Source: a virus
IMG/VR virus record: IMGVR_UViG_3300028790_000012
Span: 1-33,791 of that record
Strand: one strand, 5' to 3'
Length of the DNA: 33,791 nucleotides
Every line of letters begins with the position of its first letter. Positions within the stretch are counted from its first letter, which is position 1. The notes under the pieces were generated by a model, which did not search any database, was not told the origin of the DNA, and saw only the letters and a list, made by a program, of their open reading frames with translations. Both the position numbers and the translations under genes were made by a program. Positions 1-7,715 of this stretch are shown here, one piece after another.

Positions 1-70
1 CCCTGTCGTACCCCCTACAGTACGGCGTGCAGTACCGCGTATCGGACGCTGTCCAGTACGCTGTTCGCAT
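1..70 (-). CDS. Partial tetrapeptide-repeat protein, N-terminus only
   Basis: This open frame begins with an ATG at 70-68 that shares its A with the TGA stop of the preceding gene (a TGATG junction). It runs off the left edge after 23 codons with no stop. After the initiator Met and an Arg, the residues follow a four-residue pattern, Thr-x-Tyr-x. Thr falls at residues 3, 7, 11 and 15, and aromatic or small residues fall at 5, 9, 13, 17 and 21 (Tyr at four of these). The DNA shows the matching 12-bp period. The coupling to the upstream gene supports real translation. Function is unknown, and I do not recognise a family with confidence. The rest of the gene lies outside the window. Confidence 0.45.
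   Translation of the reverse strand, partial: MRTAYWTASDTRYCTPYCRGYDR
6..65. repeat. 12-bp tandem repeat, five units
   Basis: The hexamer CAGTAC occurs at 18, 30 and 54. Degenerate copies, TCGTAC at 6 and TCGGAC at 42, keep the exact 12-bp step. The 12-bp period corresponds to the tetrapeptide pattern of the minus-strand ORF at 1-70. The array may continue beyond the left edge. A coding repeat is the simpler explanation, although iteron-like protein-binding sites would look similar. Confidence 0.6.
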
Positions 71-282
71 CACATGCGCGCCGCGCGCTCGATCGCGATG
101 CGGGCCTCGTGGCAAGGTTCGTCGAACTGCCGATGCCAGTCCTCTACCGCCTGCGTGCGTGACCCCGACGAGGTCATCGAGAGGTCGCAGACGGGGCAGT
201 GGAAGCGCCACCACCCAGCATGGTCCTGCCAGACCTTGACCTTCAGGGATGCGCAGAAGGCGCACGCGGTCGACTCACGCAC
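70..282 (-). CDS. Lar-like small zinc protein (restriction alleviation family)
   Basis: A 70-residue protein with a GTG start at 282-280 that overlaps the stop of the upstream gene by 8 nt. Two CxxC pairs are visible, CAFC near residue 7 and CPVC near residue 30. They are followed by an alanine/aromatic helix ending in EDWHRQ. This is the layout of the Lar-type restriction alleviation family: a zinc knuckle, a beta segment, then a helix ending near W-N/H-R. Family members were named for modulating host type I restriction in Rac-like prophages, but many phage homologues are untested. The anti-restriction role here is therefore inference from the motif layout. It ends the recognisable early operon before the repeat ORF. 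Confidence 0.55.
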   Translation of the reverse strand: MRESTACAFCASLKVKVWQDHAGWWRFHCPVCDLSMTSSGSRTQAVEDWHRQFDEPCHEARIAIERAARM

Positions 283-1024
283 GACGAGCGGCCTCGATGA
301 GCGTCAGGCATGCCTCGGGGCGCACGCCTGCGGTGGGGTACATCTGTTCGAGTAGGGCGTAGACCGGCAGCACGTAGGCCGCGAGCGCGTCGAGCTCCTT
401 GCCCTGCTCCACGTTGCTGCCATGCGAGCACGCCGCCTCGATGAGCTTGGGTAGGCCCGAGACGATGGATGCCTCGACCTCATGTGCCTCGGCAGGTCGA
501 CCCTCTGCGTACCAGCGCACCGTCTGCGGATCCCCAACGTGGAACAGCACGCCCTCGTTGCCACCGTAGGCCCGGAACGGCTTGTAGTCCCTGCACGTCC
601 ACACGGCCGAGACGCCAGGGTTGCGCTTCAGCATGTCGCCTGCCGGCTGGTAGATGCCCTCGGGCATGCCGGCTTCTCGGCGGTGGGCGTGGGGTCGGCT
701 CAGGAACGGGCACGCCTGCACTGAGAAGAGAGCGCAGCCGAGGTGCGCCGGGGGTTCTCCGCTCGTGCGCGTGATGCAGCACATCGGCCCGAGCGTGAAG
801 ACGAGGAACCGCCCGAGCGGCTCGCCGCAGACCCAGCACCGGCGTTCCTTCACGCACTTCGTCAGCTTCGCCGGATCGACGATGCGGTGGTCGGGCTCGC
901 CGTTCACCCAGGCGACGAAGAACGGCACGGGATAGCCGCGCGCGTCGATGGGCAGGCGCTCGATGCGCTCAGGCATCGAGGGCAGGCCGGGCCGCAGCGC
1001 CGGCGTTTTCGCAATCGTGCTCAT
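275..1024 (-). CDS. Conserved cysteine-rich phage protein, function unknown
   Basis: A 249-residue protein. The ATG at 1024-1022 is chosen because AAGGGG lies just upstream and the ATG overlaps the TGA of the upstream ORF (ATGA). The frame stays open upstream but becomes arginine-rich and unlike coding sequence. Cysteines cluster at residues 63 and 66 (CWVC), 82-83, 97 and 105, with nearby histidines, which suggests a structural metal site. The N-terminal part has the pattern RLPIDARGYPVPFFVAW. I recall this from conserved hypothetical proteins of Proteobacterial phage early regions, none with a known role to my knowledge. No signal peptide or membrane segment is visible, so it is probably cytoplasmic. 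Confidence 0.7.
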   Translation of the reverse strand: MSTIAKTPALRPGLPSMPERIERLPIDARGYPVPFFVAWVNGEPDHRIVDPAKLTKCVKERRCWVCGEPLGRFLVFTLGPMCCITRTSGEPPAHLGCALFSVQACPFLSRPHAHRREAGMPEGIYQPAGDMLKRNPGVSAVWTCRDYKPFRAYGGNEGVLFHVGDPQTVRWYAEGRPAEAHEVEASIVSGLPKLIEAACSHGSNVEQGKELDALAAYVLPVYALLEQMYPTAGVRPEACLTLIEAARRA

Positions 1025-1185
1025 GGGTTCCCCTTCTGACATGCACAGCGCGGCATGACACCTTGCGAGGCCGCTTCGATCGTCGCGGCCGGCGCGAGCA
1101 GAGTCATCGAGCCGCCCGCGTCGCACTCGACGACGCGGTGCACGCCTTCGTCGACTTCGAGCTCGATGCGGCACGGCCCGTCCAT
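1021..1185 (-). CDS. Small hypothetical protein, start uncertain
   Basis: A 54-residue frame from an ATG at 1185-1183. It ends in a TGA that overlaps the ATG of the next gene (ATGA), which supports real translation. Codons in this part are GC3-rich. The frame is open further back to a GTG at 1320, which would overlap the stop of the GH5-like gene as GTGA and give a 99-residue protein containing an LLAGC lipobox-like stretch. The extra part uses many A/T third positions and looks less coding, so the short form is preferred. The 131 bases at 1186-1316 otherwise hold only a small GC hairpin (GGGAG/CTCCC). Function is unknown. Confidence 0.45.
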   Translation of the reverse strand: MDGPCRIELEVDEGVHRVVECDAGGSMTLLAPAATIEAASQGVMPRCACQKGNP

Positions 1186-1316
1186 GCTCACGCAGCCGGC
1201 GAGCAGGTATACGATCGCCCCCGGGAGCGCCCCTCCCAAAAGCCTCTCGTATGACGCCGGCCAGGCATTACGGCGTGTCCAAGGGGGCGCGGCGCTCCCC
1301 TCCGTTGCCGGCCGGT

Positions 1317-2435
1317 TCACGCCGCCCCCCAATGCTCGGCCAGGAGCGCGAGCTCGTCCTCCTTCGCGATCCAGCCCCGGCCGTCCGCGGTCTTGAAGTT
1401 GAGGCCGTACTCGTTCGGGTTCGCGGTGTTCTGTTTCCACTGCCACCAGTTCGAACCGATCTTTTCCTCGTGCGTGCGTTCGAGCGCGTAGCGCATGTGC
1501 GTGAGCGTCGGGTCGTCGCCGGTCTTGCGCCCCAGCTGCTGAATGTGGACAGGCGCGCCCGTGTCCTCGCGCAGTCGCGTCAGGTCGGCGAGCCCCGCGT
1601 CGAACTTCTGCGCGTTCGTGACCCGGCCCGAGAGTTGGTTGCCGGTGTAGACCACGTCCGAGCGCTCGGGGAGAACGGCCTCGGCCACGAGGTTGATGTT
1701 GTAGCCGTCGCGCGGCCCGATCAGGAACGGGGTGTCGGCGTCGACCTGGCGCACCGCGTCGATGACCTCGCGGTAGAAGTCGCGCACCGCGGCGGCAACC
1801 TCGGGGGGACGGCCCTCCATCATCTCGGGCTGGAGTTCGAGCAGCGCGATGCGCGCGATGGGGCGCAGGCGCGCGGCGGCGGCGCGCCAGACGACCTGCG
1901 CGAACGTGTGCCGCATCGACGGGTCGGTGAGGAAATTTCGTCCCCGCGCGCCGAACGATCCCTTCTTGTCACACCAGGCCCGCGTCTCGGCGTCCTGCGT
2001 GCCGGACTGGCCGCAATTCGAGTCGATGAACGGGATCACCCACATGCCCGCGGCTGAGCATGCCGTGATCATGTCGAGCCACTTCGCGACGTTCTCTCGC
2101 TTGAGGAACGCTACGCCGTCGTTGTCGCGGCTGTCCACGTCCTCGGGGTTGCTGCCGTGCCGGCCCCACCAGCGCAGCGCGATGCGCACGCAGTTGGCGC
2201 CGAGCGCCTTGACCTGCGGCGCGTCGTCGCCCGAGTCCTCGCCCCAGCTGCCGAAGGAGACGCCGCGCAGGATGATCGGCTGGCCGTTGGGCTTCAGGAG
2301 CTCGCCGCCCGAGCAGCGCAGCCGGGGCGGGAGTTCGTTGCCCTCGCGCTGGCGCGTGTAGGCATCCTCGATCGCCTCTCGGATGCCGTAGGGCTGGCTC
2401 GGATCAGGTCGCGAGTCCGGGTGTTCGACCATCAT
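1317..2435 (-). CDS. GH5-like (cellulase family) TIM-barrel protein with altered catalytic motifs
   Basis: A 372-residue protein starting at the first of two tandem ATGs (2435-2433), behind GGAGG. It overlaps the HNH gene stop as ATGA. The fold call rests on a GH5-style opening strand near residues 44-60 (GQPIILRGVSFGSW), a conserved ANCVRIALRWWG segment at 80-91, and a C-terminal NWWQWK motif at 329-334 like the GH5 W-x-W/Y-K strand. The expected acid/base NEP motif is replaced by ELQPEM at 200-205. The expected nucleophile motif ExG is replaced by QQLG at 299-302. No signal peptide is visible. Without the canonical glutamates it may be inactive on glycans, a binding protein, or a divergent enzyme. 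It lies in the early operon, not in a tail or lysis block, so a depolymerase or endolysin role is not supported by context. Confidence 0.65.
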   Translation of the reverse strand: MMVEHPDSRPDPSQPYGIREAIEDAYTRQREGNELPPRLRCSGGELLKPNGQPIILRGVSFGSWGEDSGDDAPQVKALGANCVRIALRWWGRHGSNPEDVDSRDNDGVAFLKRENVAKWLDMITACSAAGMWVIPFIDSNCGQSGTQDAETRAWCDKKGSFGARGRNFLTDPSMRHTFAQVVWRAAAARLRPIARIALLELQPEMMEGRPPEVAAAVRDFYREVIDAVRQVDADTPFLIGPRDGYNINLVAEAVLPERSDVVYTGNQLSGRVTNAQKFDAGLADLTRLREDTGAPVHIQQLGRKTGDDPTLTHMRYALERTHEEKIGSNWWQWKQNTANPNEYGLNFKTADGRGWIAKEDELALLAEHWGAA

Positions 2436-2809
2436 GGTTGCCTCCGATTCCAGTGGTGAAGGGCCGACGTGGGCAGGCCGTCCGCGTCGACCTTGCGCAG
2501 CGCGTGGCCAGCGACGCCCTGGCCCTTCTCGGCGTGCCGGCGCGCATCGCAGACGGTGCAGAGCACGCGCAGGTTGGCGAGCACGAGCGAGAGCGCCGGG
2601 GCCTCGCGGCGCGGGCGAATGTGGTCGACCCGCGACGCGCCGCGGGCGCGCACATCCGCGCCGCACCACGCGCAGTGATGCCCTGCGATGACGAGGGCGC
2701 GCCGGCGCAGCGCCCGCCACGCTGCGGACGAGTAGAACGGATCGCCACCCCGTTTCACGTGGAACCCGTTCGGGCGCACACTCGGCGTTGGCACCTTAGC
2801 CGTTGCCAT
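2432..2809 (-). CDS. HNH endonuclease
   Basis: A 125-residue protein with AAGGAG upstream of the ATG at 2809. Its stop overlaps the start of the GH5-like gene. A zinc-stabilised HNH fold is visible: CAWC at 46-49, VDHI with the metal-proximal His at 62-64, an Asn at 79 in the NLRVLC strand, and a second CxxC at 84-87. Such proteins cleave or nick DNA using one divalent metal ion. In phages they serve packaging, recombination or homing. Here it sits in the early/replication operon next to a conserved phage protein and far from terminase, so a recombination or replication role, or a free-standing homing enzyme, is more likely than packaging. Confidence 0.85.
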   Translation of the reverse strand: MATAKVPTPSVRPNGFHVKRGGDPFYSSAAWRALRRRALVIAGHHCAWCGADVRARGASRVDHIRPRREAPALSLVLANLRVLCTVCDARRHAEKGQGVAGHALRKVDADGLPTSALHHWNRRQP

Positions 2810-2815
2810 TGCTTT

Positions 2816-3880
2816 TCACTCCTTGAGCCCCGGAGGCGTCTTCGCCCCGGGGCTTTTTTCGACCTCGGGCGTAGCGTCCTTGACGTCGAGCTCGTGCATC
2901 CGGGCCTTGACGGCATCGAGCACGCGGCTGCGGCCGGCCCGAGAGAGCGAGCGGGCGACATCAAGCAACGCCTCCAGCGTCGGAACGTCCGACGTGTGCG
3001 CGACCTCTTCCAGCAGCGACTCGACGCTGGGGCCGGCAGGCGGCGCCACGGGCGGCGGCGCGGTCGGCGCGACAATCTCGCCCGTCGACGGCTCGATCGG
3101 CGAGCCGGGCGGGGGCGGCGGGTCGGGCTCGAAGAAATCGCGCGCCACCCCGACGCCGTCGCGGAGCGACGCGAAGACGCGCCGCAGGCCGAGCACCTGG
3201 GCTGCGGAGATCGAGGCGAGCGGGCGCTGGAGGCGGCGCTCGATCATCGTGCGCGTCACGCCGACCTCGGCGAACGCGTCGACCATCTTCGCCAGGCCCT
3301 CGGGTGACGTGTCGGCCTTCGCCTTGACGGTCGCCGCTGCCTGCTCCATCGCCATGTCCACGATGTCCTCGGGCAGCAGCGCCAGGATGCAGGCGCGCAC
3401 GCGCCGCGCGGCCTGGTTCGCGCAGAGCTCGTAGGTTTCGCGCTCGTCGCGCACGGGGCGCGGCCCGTCGCGGGTGTCAATGACGTGCTCGCAGACGAAG
3501 CCGATCGTGCGGCGGGTGCGGGTCTGCAGGTCCTCGGCGAAGGCGACGATGTCGGAGTAGGGCACGCCGTTCGATCCGATGCTGCGGCTCGTCTCGCGCC
3601 AGCCGGCCGAGGTGTTGCCCCAGGCGCGGGCCATCGCGGTCGCGGCTTGCGCGGACGGGCCCGTGATGAGGGTGCCGCCGCGGCCGTACTCGTAGGACGC
3701 GCGCTCGGCGAGCGAGGGCCGTTGGAACGCCACCCGAATCGCGTCGAGCGCACGGAATTCGTCGCGCGGGAACCGCTGCGCGAGCAGGTAAGCCGCCTGC
3801 GCTTCGGCGACCTCGCGGTGCGCCCCGAGCGCCGCAGACGGCGACTCGGTCGGCGCGGTCAGCATCGTGGTCGAGTTCAT
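2816..3880 (-). CDS. Conserved phage early protein (RFPRDE family), possibly in recombination
   Basis: A 354-residue protein. Its ATG at 3880 overlaps the preceding stop as ATGA. The first 240 residues match a pattern I recognise from many phage early regions: QRFPRDEFRALD near 36-47, then a GTLITGPS segment near 69-76, an ANQAARRVRACILALLPEDIV helix near 155-175, and KADTSPEGL. These are usually annotated as hypothetical. A proline-rich linker (PPPPPG and APPPVAPP) separates this from a shorter C-terminal helical part and a charged tail. Position in a replication/recombination block beside an HNH gene makes a DNA-binding or single-strand annealing role plausible, but no catalytic motif is visible. 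The last codons also hold a plus-strand terminator-like hairpin. Confidence 0.75.
   Translation of the reverse strand: MNSTTMLTAPTESPSAALGAHREVAEAQAAYLLAQRFPRDEFRALDAIRVAFQRPSLAERASYEYGRGGTLITGPSAQAATAMARAWGNTSAGWRETSRSIGSNGVPYSDIVAFAEDLQTRTRRTIGFVCEHVIDTRDGPRPVRDERETYELCANQAARRVRACILALLPEDIVDMAMEQAAATVKAKADTSPEGLAKMVDAFAEVGVTRTMIERRLQRPLASISAAQVLGLRRVFASLRDGVGVARDFFEPDPPPPPGSPIEPSTGEIVAPTAPPPVAPPAGPSVESLLEEVAHTSDVPTLEALLDVARSLSRAGRSRVLDAVKARMHELDVKDATPEVEKSPGAKTPPGLKE
2826..2859 (+). terminator. Plus-strand intrinsic terminator inside the 3' end of a minus-strand gene
   Basis: A perfect 8-bp stem, AGCCCCGG (2826-2833) and CCGGGGCT (2847-2854), encloses a 13-nt loop. The arm runs into six T residues (2854-2859) on the plus strand. 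No T-run follows on the minus strand, so only rightward transcripts would stop here. It lies within the last codons of the gene at 2816-3880 and would block antisense transcription into the early operon. Confidence 0.6.
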
Positions 3881-4089
3881 CCGTCCTCCCCGTCGTTGTA
3901 GACCTTGAGCACCGGCTCGTTCAGGAGCGCCTCGGCGAGCAGGTACAGCACGTTCGCCGGGTTGCGGTCGAGGACCGTCACGACGGCGGCATAGCCCTTC
4001 GGCGCGTGGACGACGATCGTCTTCAGCACCGGATCGCGCAGGCGCTCGATGCGCCAGCCCAACGGGATGAGTGCGGAGTTCGAGCTCAT
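3877..4089 (-). CDS. Small hypothetical protein
   Basis: A 70-residue protein joined by ATGA overlaps to both neighbours (upstream gene at 4086, downstream gene at 3880), which is the main support for its reality. Its codons have the strong GC3 bias of the window. Composition is mixed alpha/beta with a hydrophobic core around residues 25-58 (IVVHAPKGYAAVV, VLYLLAEALL) and an acidic C-terminus. There are no cysteines, no signal peptide and no motif I recognise. It is probably a cytoplasmic accessory protein of the early operon. Confidence 0.7.
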   Translation of the reverse strand: MSSNSALIPLGWRIERLRDPVLKTIVVHAPKGYAAVVTVLDRNPANVLYLLAEALLNEPVLKVYNDGEDG

Positions 4090-4283
4090 CCCGCGCGCTC
4101 CTGCCCGTTGCCCTCGACCTCGCGGGCGAAGTCGATCAGCTTTGCCGCCACCTGCTTCGCCTGCGCTGCCGTCAGCGTGACCTGATAGATCGGCAGGTCA
4201 TCGTGCGCGGAGGCGCGCAGGCGCAGCAGCACGACCGCGTCGGAGCATTCGAGCTCCAGCCGGCCGAGTTCCATGTGGCTCAT
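4086..4283 (-). CDS. Small hypothetical protein
   Basis: A 65-residue protein with an ATG at 4283 overlapping the preceding TGA and a stop overlapping the next ATG. The N-terminal half is beta-like with alternating hydrophobic residues (GRLELECSDAVVLLRLR). It is followed by one amphipathic helix, LTAAQAKQVAAKLIDFAREVE. This helix pattern (TAAQAKQVAAKLIDFA) is seen in several small phage proteins I cannot name precisely. No catalytic residues are evident. Function is unknown. Confidence 0.7.
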   Translation of the reverse strand: MSHMELGRLELECSDAVVLLRLRASAHDDLPIYQVTLTAAQAKQVAAKLIDFAREVEGNGQERAG

Positions 4284-4498
4284 GCCTCGGCCCTCCGGTG
4301 CTCGCCCGTCGCCGCCTCGCGGTCGAGTTGCTTCGCGAGCATGCGCATGGAGTCCGAGGCGACCGACTCCACGAGGTTGACGGCGATCTCGTCGCGCGTG
4401 CAGGCGAAGGCGTAGTCGTCGGCGCAGTGCGCGCAGGCGCGCAGCGCGGCGGCGTAGGTGCGTGCCGCCTCGCGGCGGGTCGTCTCGGTCGTCTTCAC
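4280..4498 (-). CDS. Small hypothetical protein, GTG start
   Basis: A 72-residue protein. The GTG at 4498-4496 is chosen because GAAGGAG lies seven to eight bases upstream and the GTG overlaps the TGA of the preceding frame (GTGA). The frame stays open upstream, but that extension has shadow-like arginine-rich composition. The product is mostly helical, with a CAHC pair near residues 22-25 and a further Cys at 33. No recognised domain is present. Its stop overlaps the start of the gene at 4086. Confidence 0.65.
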   Translation of the reverse strand: MKTTETTRREAARTYAAALRACAHCADDYAFACTRDEIAVNLVESVASDSMRMLAKQLDREAATGEHRRAEA

Positions 4499-5039
4499 GG
4501 AGTCTCCTTCACGGGTACGGGTGCGGGCGTGACGCGCACGATGACGATCCCCAGGCGCGGCGCGAAGTCGACGGCGAAAGGCTCGTCGAGCGCGAAGGCC
4601 GACGCGGGGCGGTTGAGCGCATCGCCGAACGCTTCCAGCAGCGGGGCGAGCGCGACGGCTGCGCCCTCGGCGTGCCAGTCGCGCGGATGCGCCGGCAGGA
4701 ACATCGCCGTGCAGGCGATCGGCCCGCACGCGAAGCGGTGCGCCTGCTCGCGCCAGCCGGCCAGCCGCGCGAGTGCGTAGGCGTTCAGGCGCGCGGACTT
4801 CGCGGCGGCTTGCGCGGACGGCCCCCAGGTGATGCGGAACGTTCGCCAGAGGACGAGCGCGGGCCAGTCCACGGCCAGGGTGAGCCCGGCGCATGGGCCC
4901 GGAGTGCGCGGAAGATGGCCCAGCGAAACGCGGCGTAGTGTTCGAGCTCGCCGAGGGCGCAGAGCAGGCCCCGGTGGCGCGCCGGCGCCGTCTCGATCCA
5001 CGCGACCGTCGAGGGCGTGTCGGTCAGGTCGAAGATCAT
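4495..5039 (-). pseudogene. Frameshifted early gene (coding signal changes frame near 4900)
   Basis: From the ATG at 5039 a GC3-rich frame with normal protein composition (MIFDLTDTPSTVAWIE...) runs about 50 residues. Past roughly 4905 that frame turns into a proline/arginine shadow ending at 4785. The coding-quality signal then continues in the -1 frame, from about residue segment LTLAVDWPALVLW, to the stop at 4495-4497. That stop overlaps the next gene as GTGA. In the -1 frame the only local start is a GTG at 4872 with no ribosome site. A 1-nt loss in the GGGCCC/CCGGGC stretch at 4880-4905, or a sequencing error, would explain it. No canonical -1 slippery heptamer is seen. An alternative ATG at 5052 opens the -1 frame but has shadow composition. 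The intact product, about 180 residues, is unrecognised. Confidence 0.6.
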
Positions 5040-5048
5040 CGGCGTCGA

Positions 5049-5447
5049 TCATCGCGGAGCGTCCTTCACAGGGGGCACCGGCAGGGGCATCCAGTGCGTC
5101 GGCGCGTAGTCGTCGTCCCATTCGGCCTCTTCGCTGTCCCACTTGCCGTCGATGAACGAGGGCACCCGATAGCACTTCGTGAAACACCAGCCGTCCGCGT
5201 CGGGGTAGCTGAACGTGCCGATCCACAGGCCCTCGGTGGCGCCCCACAGCCACACCGGCTCGTCCTCGGGCGGCTTGCGTTGCTCAATGCTGATCCATGT
5301 CGGCCCTGAAGCCCGAGCGTCGAGACAGCGCTTGATTCGCGTGAATTGCTTCTGCCAGTAGTGGCCGCACTCGCCATCCATCGACTGCCGATCACACCAC
5401 TTCGAGAGTTCTCTCGCTTCCACCGCGAGCTGTGCGCGATCAGTCAT
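5049..5447 (-). CDS. DUF551 domain protein
   Basis: A 132-residue protein. The ATG at 5447 overlaps the preceding TGA (ATGA), and GGAGG lies a little far upstream. Residues 51-122 fit DUF551: an opening WISIEQRKPPEDEPVWLW, a central GLWIGTFSY strand with tryptophans, and the closing THWMPLPVPP. The N-terminal 50 residues form a helical extension with cysteines at 18, 27 and 41. DUF551 proteins are common in phage early regions and have no established activity. The lone tryptophan-rich fold suggests a small ligand- or protein-binding module. Confidence 0.8.
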   Translation of the reverse strand: MTDRAQLAVEARELSKWCDRQSMDGECGHYWQKQFTRIKRCLDARASGPTWISIEQRKPPEDEPVWLWGATEGLWIGTFSYPDADGWCFTKCYRVPSFIDGKWDSEEAEWDDDYAPTHWMPLPVPPVKDAPR

Positions 5448-5878
5448 TGGGCGGATGCCTCCCCGAGCACTTCGCGCCAGGCGCTGCGCTGCGGCTTCGT
5501 GAGCGTCTTGCCCTGGCGCTCGCGCTCGCGCAACTCGATCGCCCATGCCCGCGCGGCCGGCGTCGGGCGGGCGGTGAGCTCCGCGCGCAGGGTCGCGAGA
5601 CGCGCTTTCTCGTGCGCGACCGCCTCGGCGTCGACCGGCTCACGCTGGAGCTCGGGCGGCAGGTCGGCAGCGGCGCGCAGCTGCGCGTCGGTGATGAGCG
5701 ACCAGAGGCGGGGCGGGGCGACGCTGTGCGCGTGGCAGAGCCGGCGCAGGCCGATGCCGTTGCCGGCGTCGACGCGGCTCGTCCAGCGGTTCGGGCATCC
5801 GCTCGCCTCGCAGGCGAGCTCGTTGCGCGCCGGCGCGCCTGCGTCGTCGTCGTCGGCGTTGAAGGGGGCGCGGGTCAT
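5444..5878 (-). CDS. Hypothetical phage protein with a Cys/His cluster
   Basis: A 144-residue protein with ATG at 5878 overlapping the preceding stop and a stop overlapping the next ATG. A possible metal site is formed by C23, C28 and C48-x-A-H51 (CEASGC and LCHAH). This resembles small phage zinc proteins that sit near replication genes. The C-terminal two-thirds are helical and charged (RLATLRAELTA, RAWAIELRERERQGKTLTKPQ). The open frame continues upstream of 5878 as arginine-rich shadow, which was rejected. A DNA-binding role is plausible but not shown. Confidence 0.7.
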   Translation of the reverse strand: MTRAPFNADDDDAGAPARNELACEASGCPNRWTSRVDAGNGIGLRRLCHAHSVAPPRLWSLITDAQLRAAADLPPELQREPVDAEAVAHEKARLATLRAELTARPTPAARAWAIELRERERQGKTLTKPQRSAWREVLGEASAQ

Positions 5879-6038
5879 GGCCGCGGCCCCCGGTCGCGCA
5901 TGTAGTCCCAGACGCCCCAGGCGATCCAGCCGAGCGCCGCGAGCCCGAGCGCGATCCAGGCGACCGTCTCGGGGGCCACGAACCACATGCCCCCGACGAC
6001 GGCCACGGTAGCCGCGAGGGCCACCCAGACGTTCGTGT

Positions 6039-6042
<4 letters not shown>
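5875..6042 (-). CDS. Small membrane protein with two transmembrane segments
   Basis: A 55-residue protein with ATG at 6042, preceded by AAGGAG and overlapping the rep-like gene stop (ATGA). Two hydrophobic segments, about residues 4-22 and 27-46, are split by a short polar APET turn. The C-terminal tail is basic (MRDRGPRP). This is a size and topology compatible with an early phage inner-membrane protein. A class II holin would look similar, but there is no endolysin beside it and it lies inside the early operon, so I do not call it a holin. Confidence 0.7.
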
Positions 6043-6943
<901 letters not shown>

Positions 6944-6947
<4 letters not shown>

Positions 6948-7324
6948 ACGGGGAGTTCGAGTTGTCCGTTCCCGACGAGCGCGTCGATGCGGGCGCACGC
7001 GTTGCGCAGCGCGACGAGCTCCGAGCGCAGCGCCCGGTCCCGCGCCTCGCGCGCCTGCGTGTCCGCGACCGCCGCCGCCTCGTCGTCGGCCGACAGCGCC
7101 GGCAGGGGATCCATGCCGGCCAGGCCCCGCACGTCGTTTGTGCGCCAGCGCAGGTGCGTGCCGTCGCCGAGGCGGTGGGGCTGGATCGGGCCGTCCCCGG
7201 TGCTCGCCCAATGCCGCAGCGTCGAGGGTGAGTAGCCGAGGGCCGTGGCGGCTTCCACCGTCGACAGCAGGGGCCGGGTGATCGAGGACAGGGACGGCGC
7301 CGCGGGGCGCAGGGAACGAGGCAT
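6944..7324 (-). CDS. MerR/excisionase-like helix-turn-helix DNA-binding protein
   Basis: A 126-residue protein with a strong AGGAGG site 8 nt before the ATG at 7324. Residues 20-70 form a winged-HTH of the excisionase/MerR type: LLSTVEAATALGYSPSTLRHWASTGDGP, then a short wing ending PHRLGDGTHLRWRTNDVRGL. The C-terminal part is a charged helix with likely coiled-coil character (DTQAREARDRALRSELVALRNACARIDAL), suggesting dimerisation. It opens the leftward early operon after a small membrane protein gene and is coupled to the replication gene. It may act as early regulator or excisionase. No lambda-type cI or Cro was found in the window. Confidence 0.8.
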
Positions 7325-7382
7325 GGCGTCGCCTCCTTCGCAGGGTGAGGGGTGGGGGTCGAGCAGGGGGGCAGACGTGGTC

Positions 7383-7649
7383 CTACCCGAAGACGGTGTA
7401 GAGCGCGCCGAGGATGATCGCGAGCGTCGCTGCCGAGATCAGCAGCGCGACGCGCAGCACGCGCGGCTCCATCACACGCGGGTCGCGCGGCATGGTTGAG
7501 TCGTCCTCGTAGAGCCGGCCCTCGTTGGCCGAGACCGCGGGGTCTTGGAGCCAGTCGCTCGGGTCGTGCTCGGTGTCGCGCAGGGTGCGGGCCGCGGGGC
7601 CGAGGCCGTCCGGGTCGGGCTGCGTCGTGTGCTGGTACTGAAGAGTCAT
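7383..7649 (-). CDS. Small tail-anchored membrane protein, first gene of the leftward operon
   Basis: An 88-residue protein from the ATG at 7649. The upstream in-frame extension to 7694 is rejected for poor codon use and lack of a ribosome site. The first 60 residues are polar and acidic. A single hydrophobic helix at about 65-86 (VLRVALLISAATLAIILGALYTVF) ends the protein, so a C-tail-anchored topology is likely. A GGAG lies about 12 nt upstream. It is the first gene after the control region, and a perfect dyad lies 47 bases before its start. Function is unknown. Confidence 0.6.
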   Translation of the reverse strand: MTLQYQHTTQPDPDGLGPAARTLRDTEHDPSDWLQDPAVSANEGRLYEDDSTMPRDPRVMEPRVLRVALLISAATLAIILGALYTVFG

Positions 7650-7695
7650 GGCAGGGGGTGTCTCCGACGTTTCGCGCTGTTTCGCGCGGTTCACA

Positions 7696-7715
7696 CTGTA
7701 CCGATGCAGGTACAG
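7696..7715. promoter_or_regulatory. Perfect 20-bp dyad, candidate operator
   Basis: CTGTACC (7696-7702) and its exact reverse complement GGTACAG (7709-7715) flank a 6-nt spacer GATGCA. The dyad lies 47 bp upstream of the ATG of the first leftward gene. That matches the usual placement of a dimeric repressor site over or just downstream of a promoter. A nearby half-like GGTAC recurs at 7717 and 7727. No T-run follows, so it is not a terminator. Confidence 0.5.

Noticed and set aside
1025-1174. N-terminal extension of the Cys-rich protein to 1174
   Set aside because: Extension is Arg-rich shadow of the overlapping small ORF; the ATG at 1024 has a good ribosome site and an ATGA overlap.
2436-2720. 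N-terminal extension of the GH5-like protein upstream of 2435
   Set aside because: The extension lies inside the HNH gene, is Arg/Ala-rich, and a GGAGG site with tandem ATGs marks the later start.
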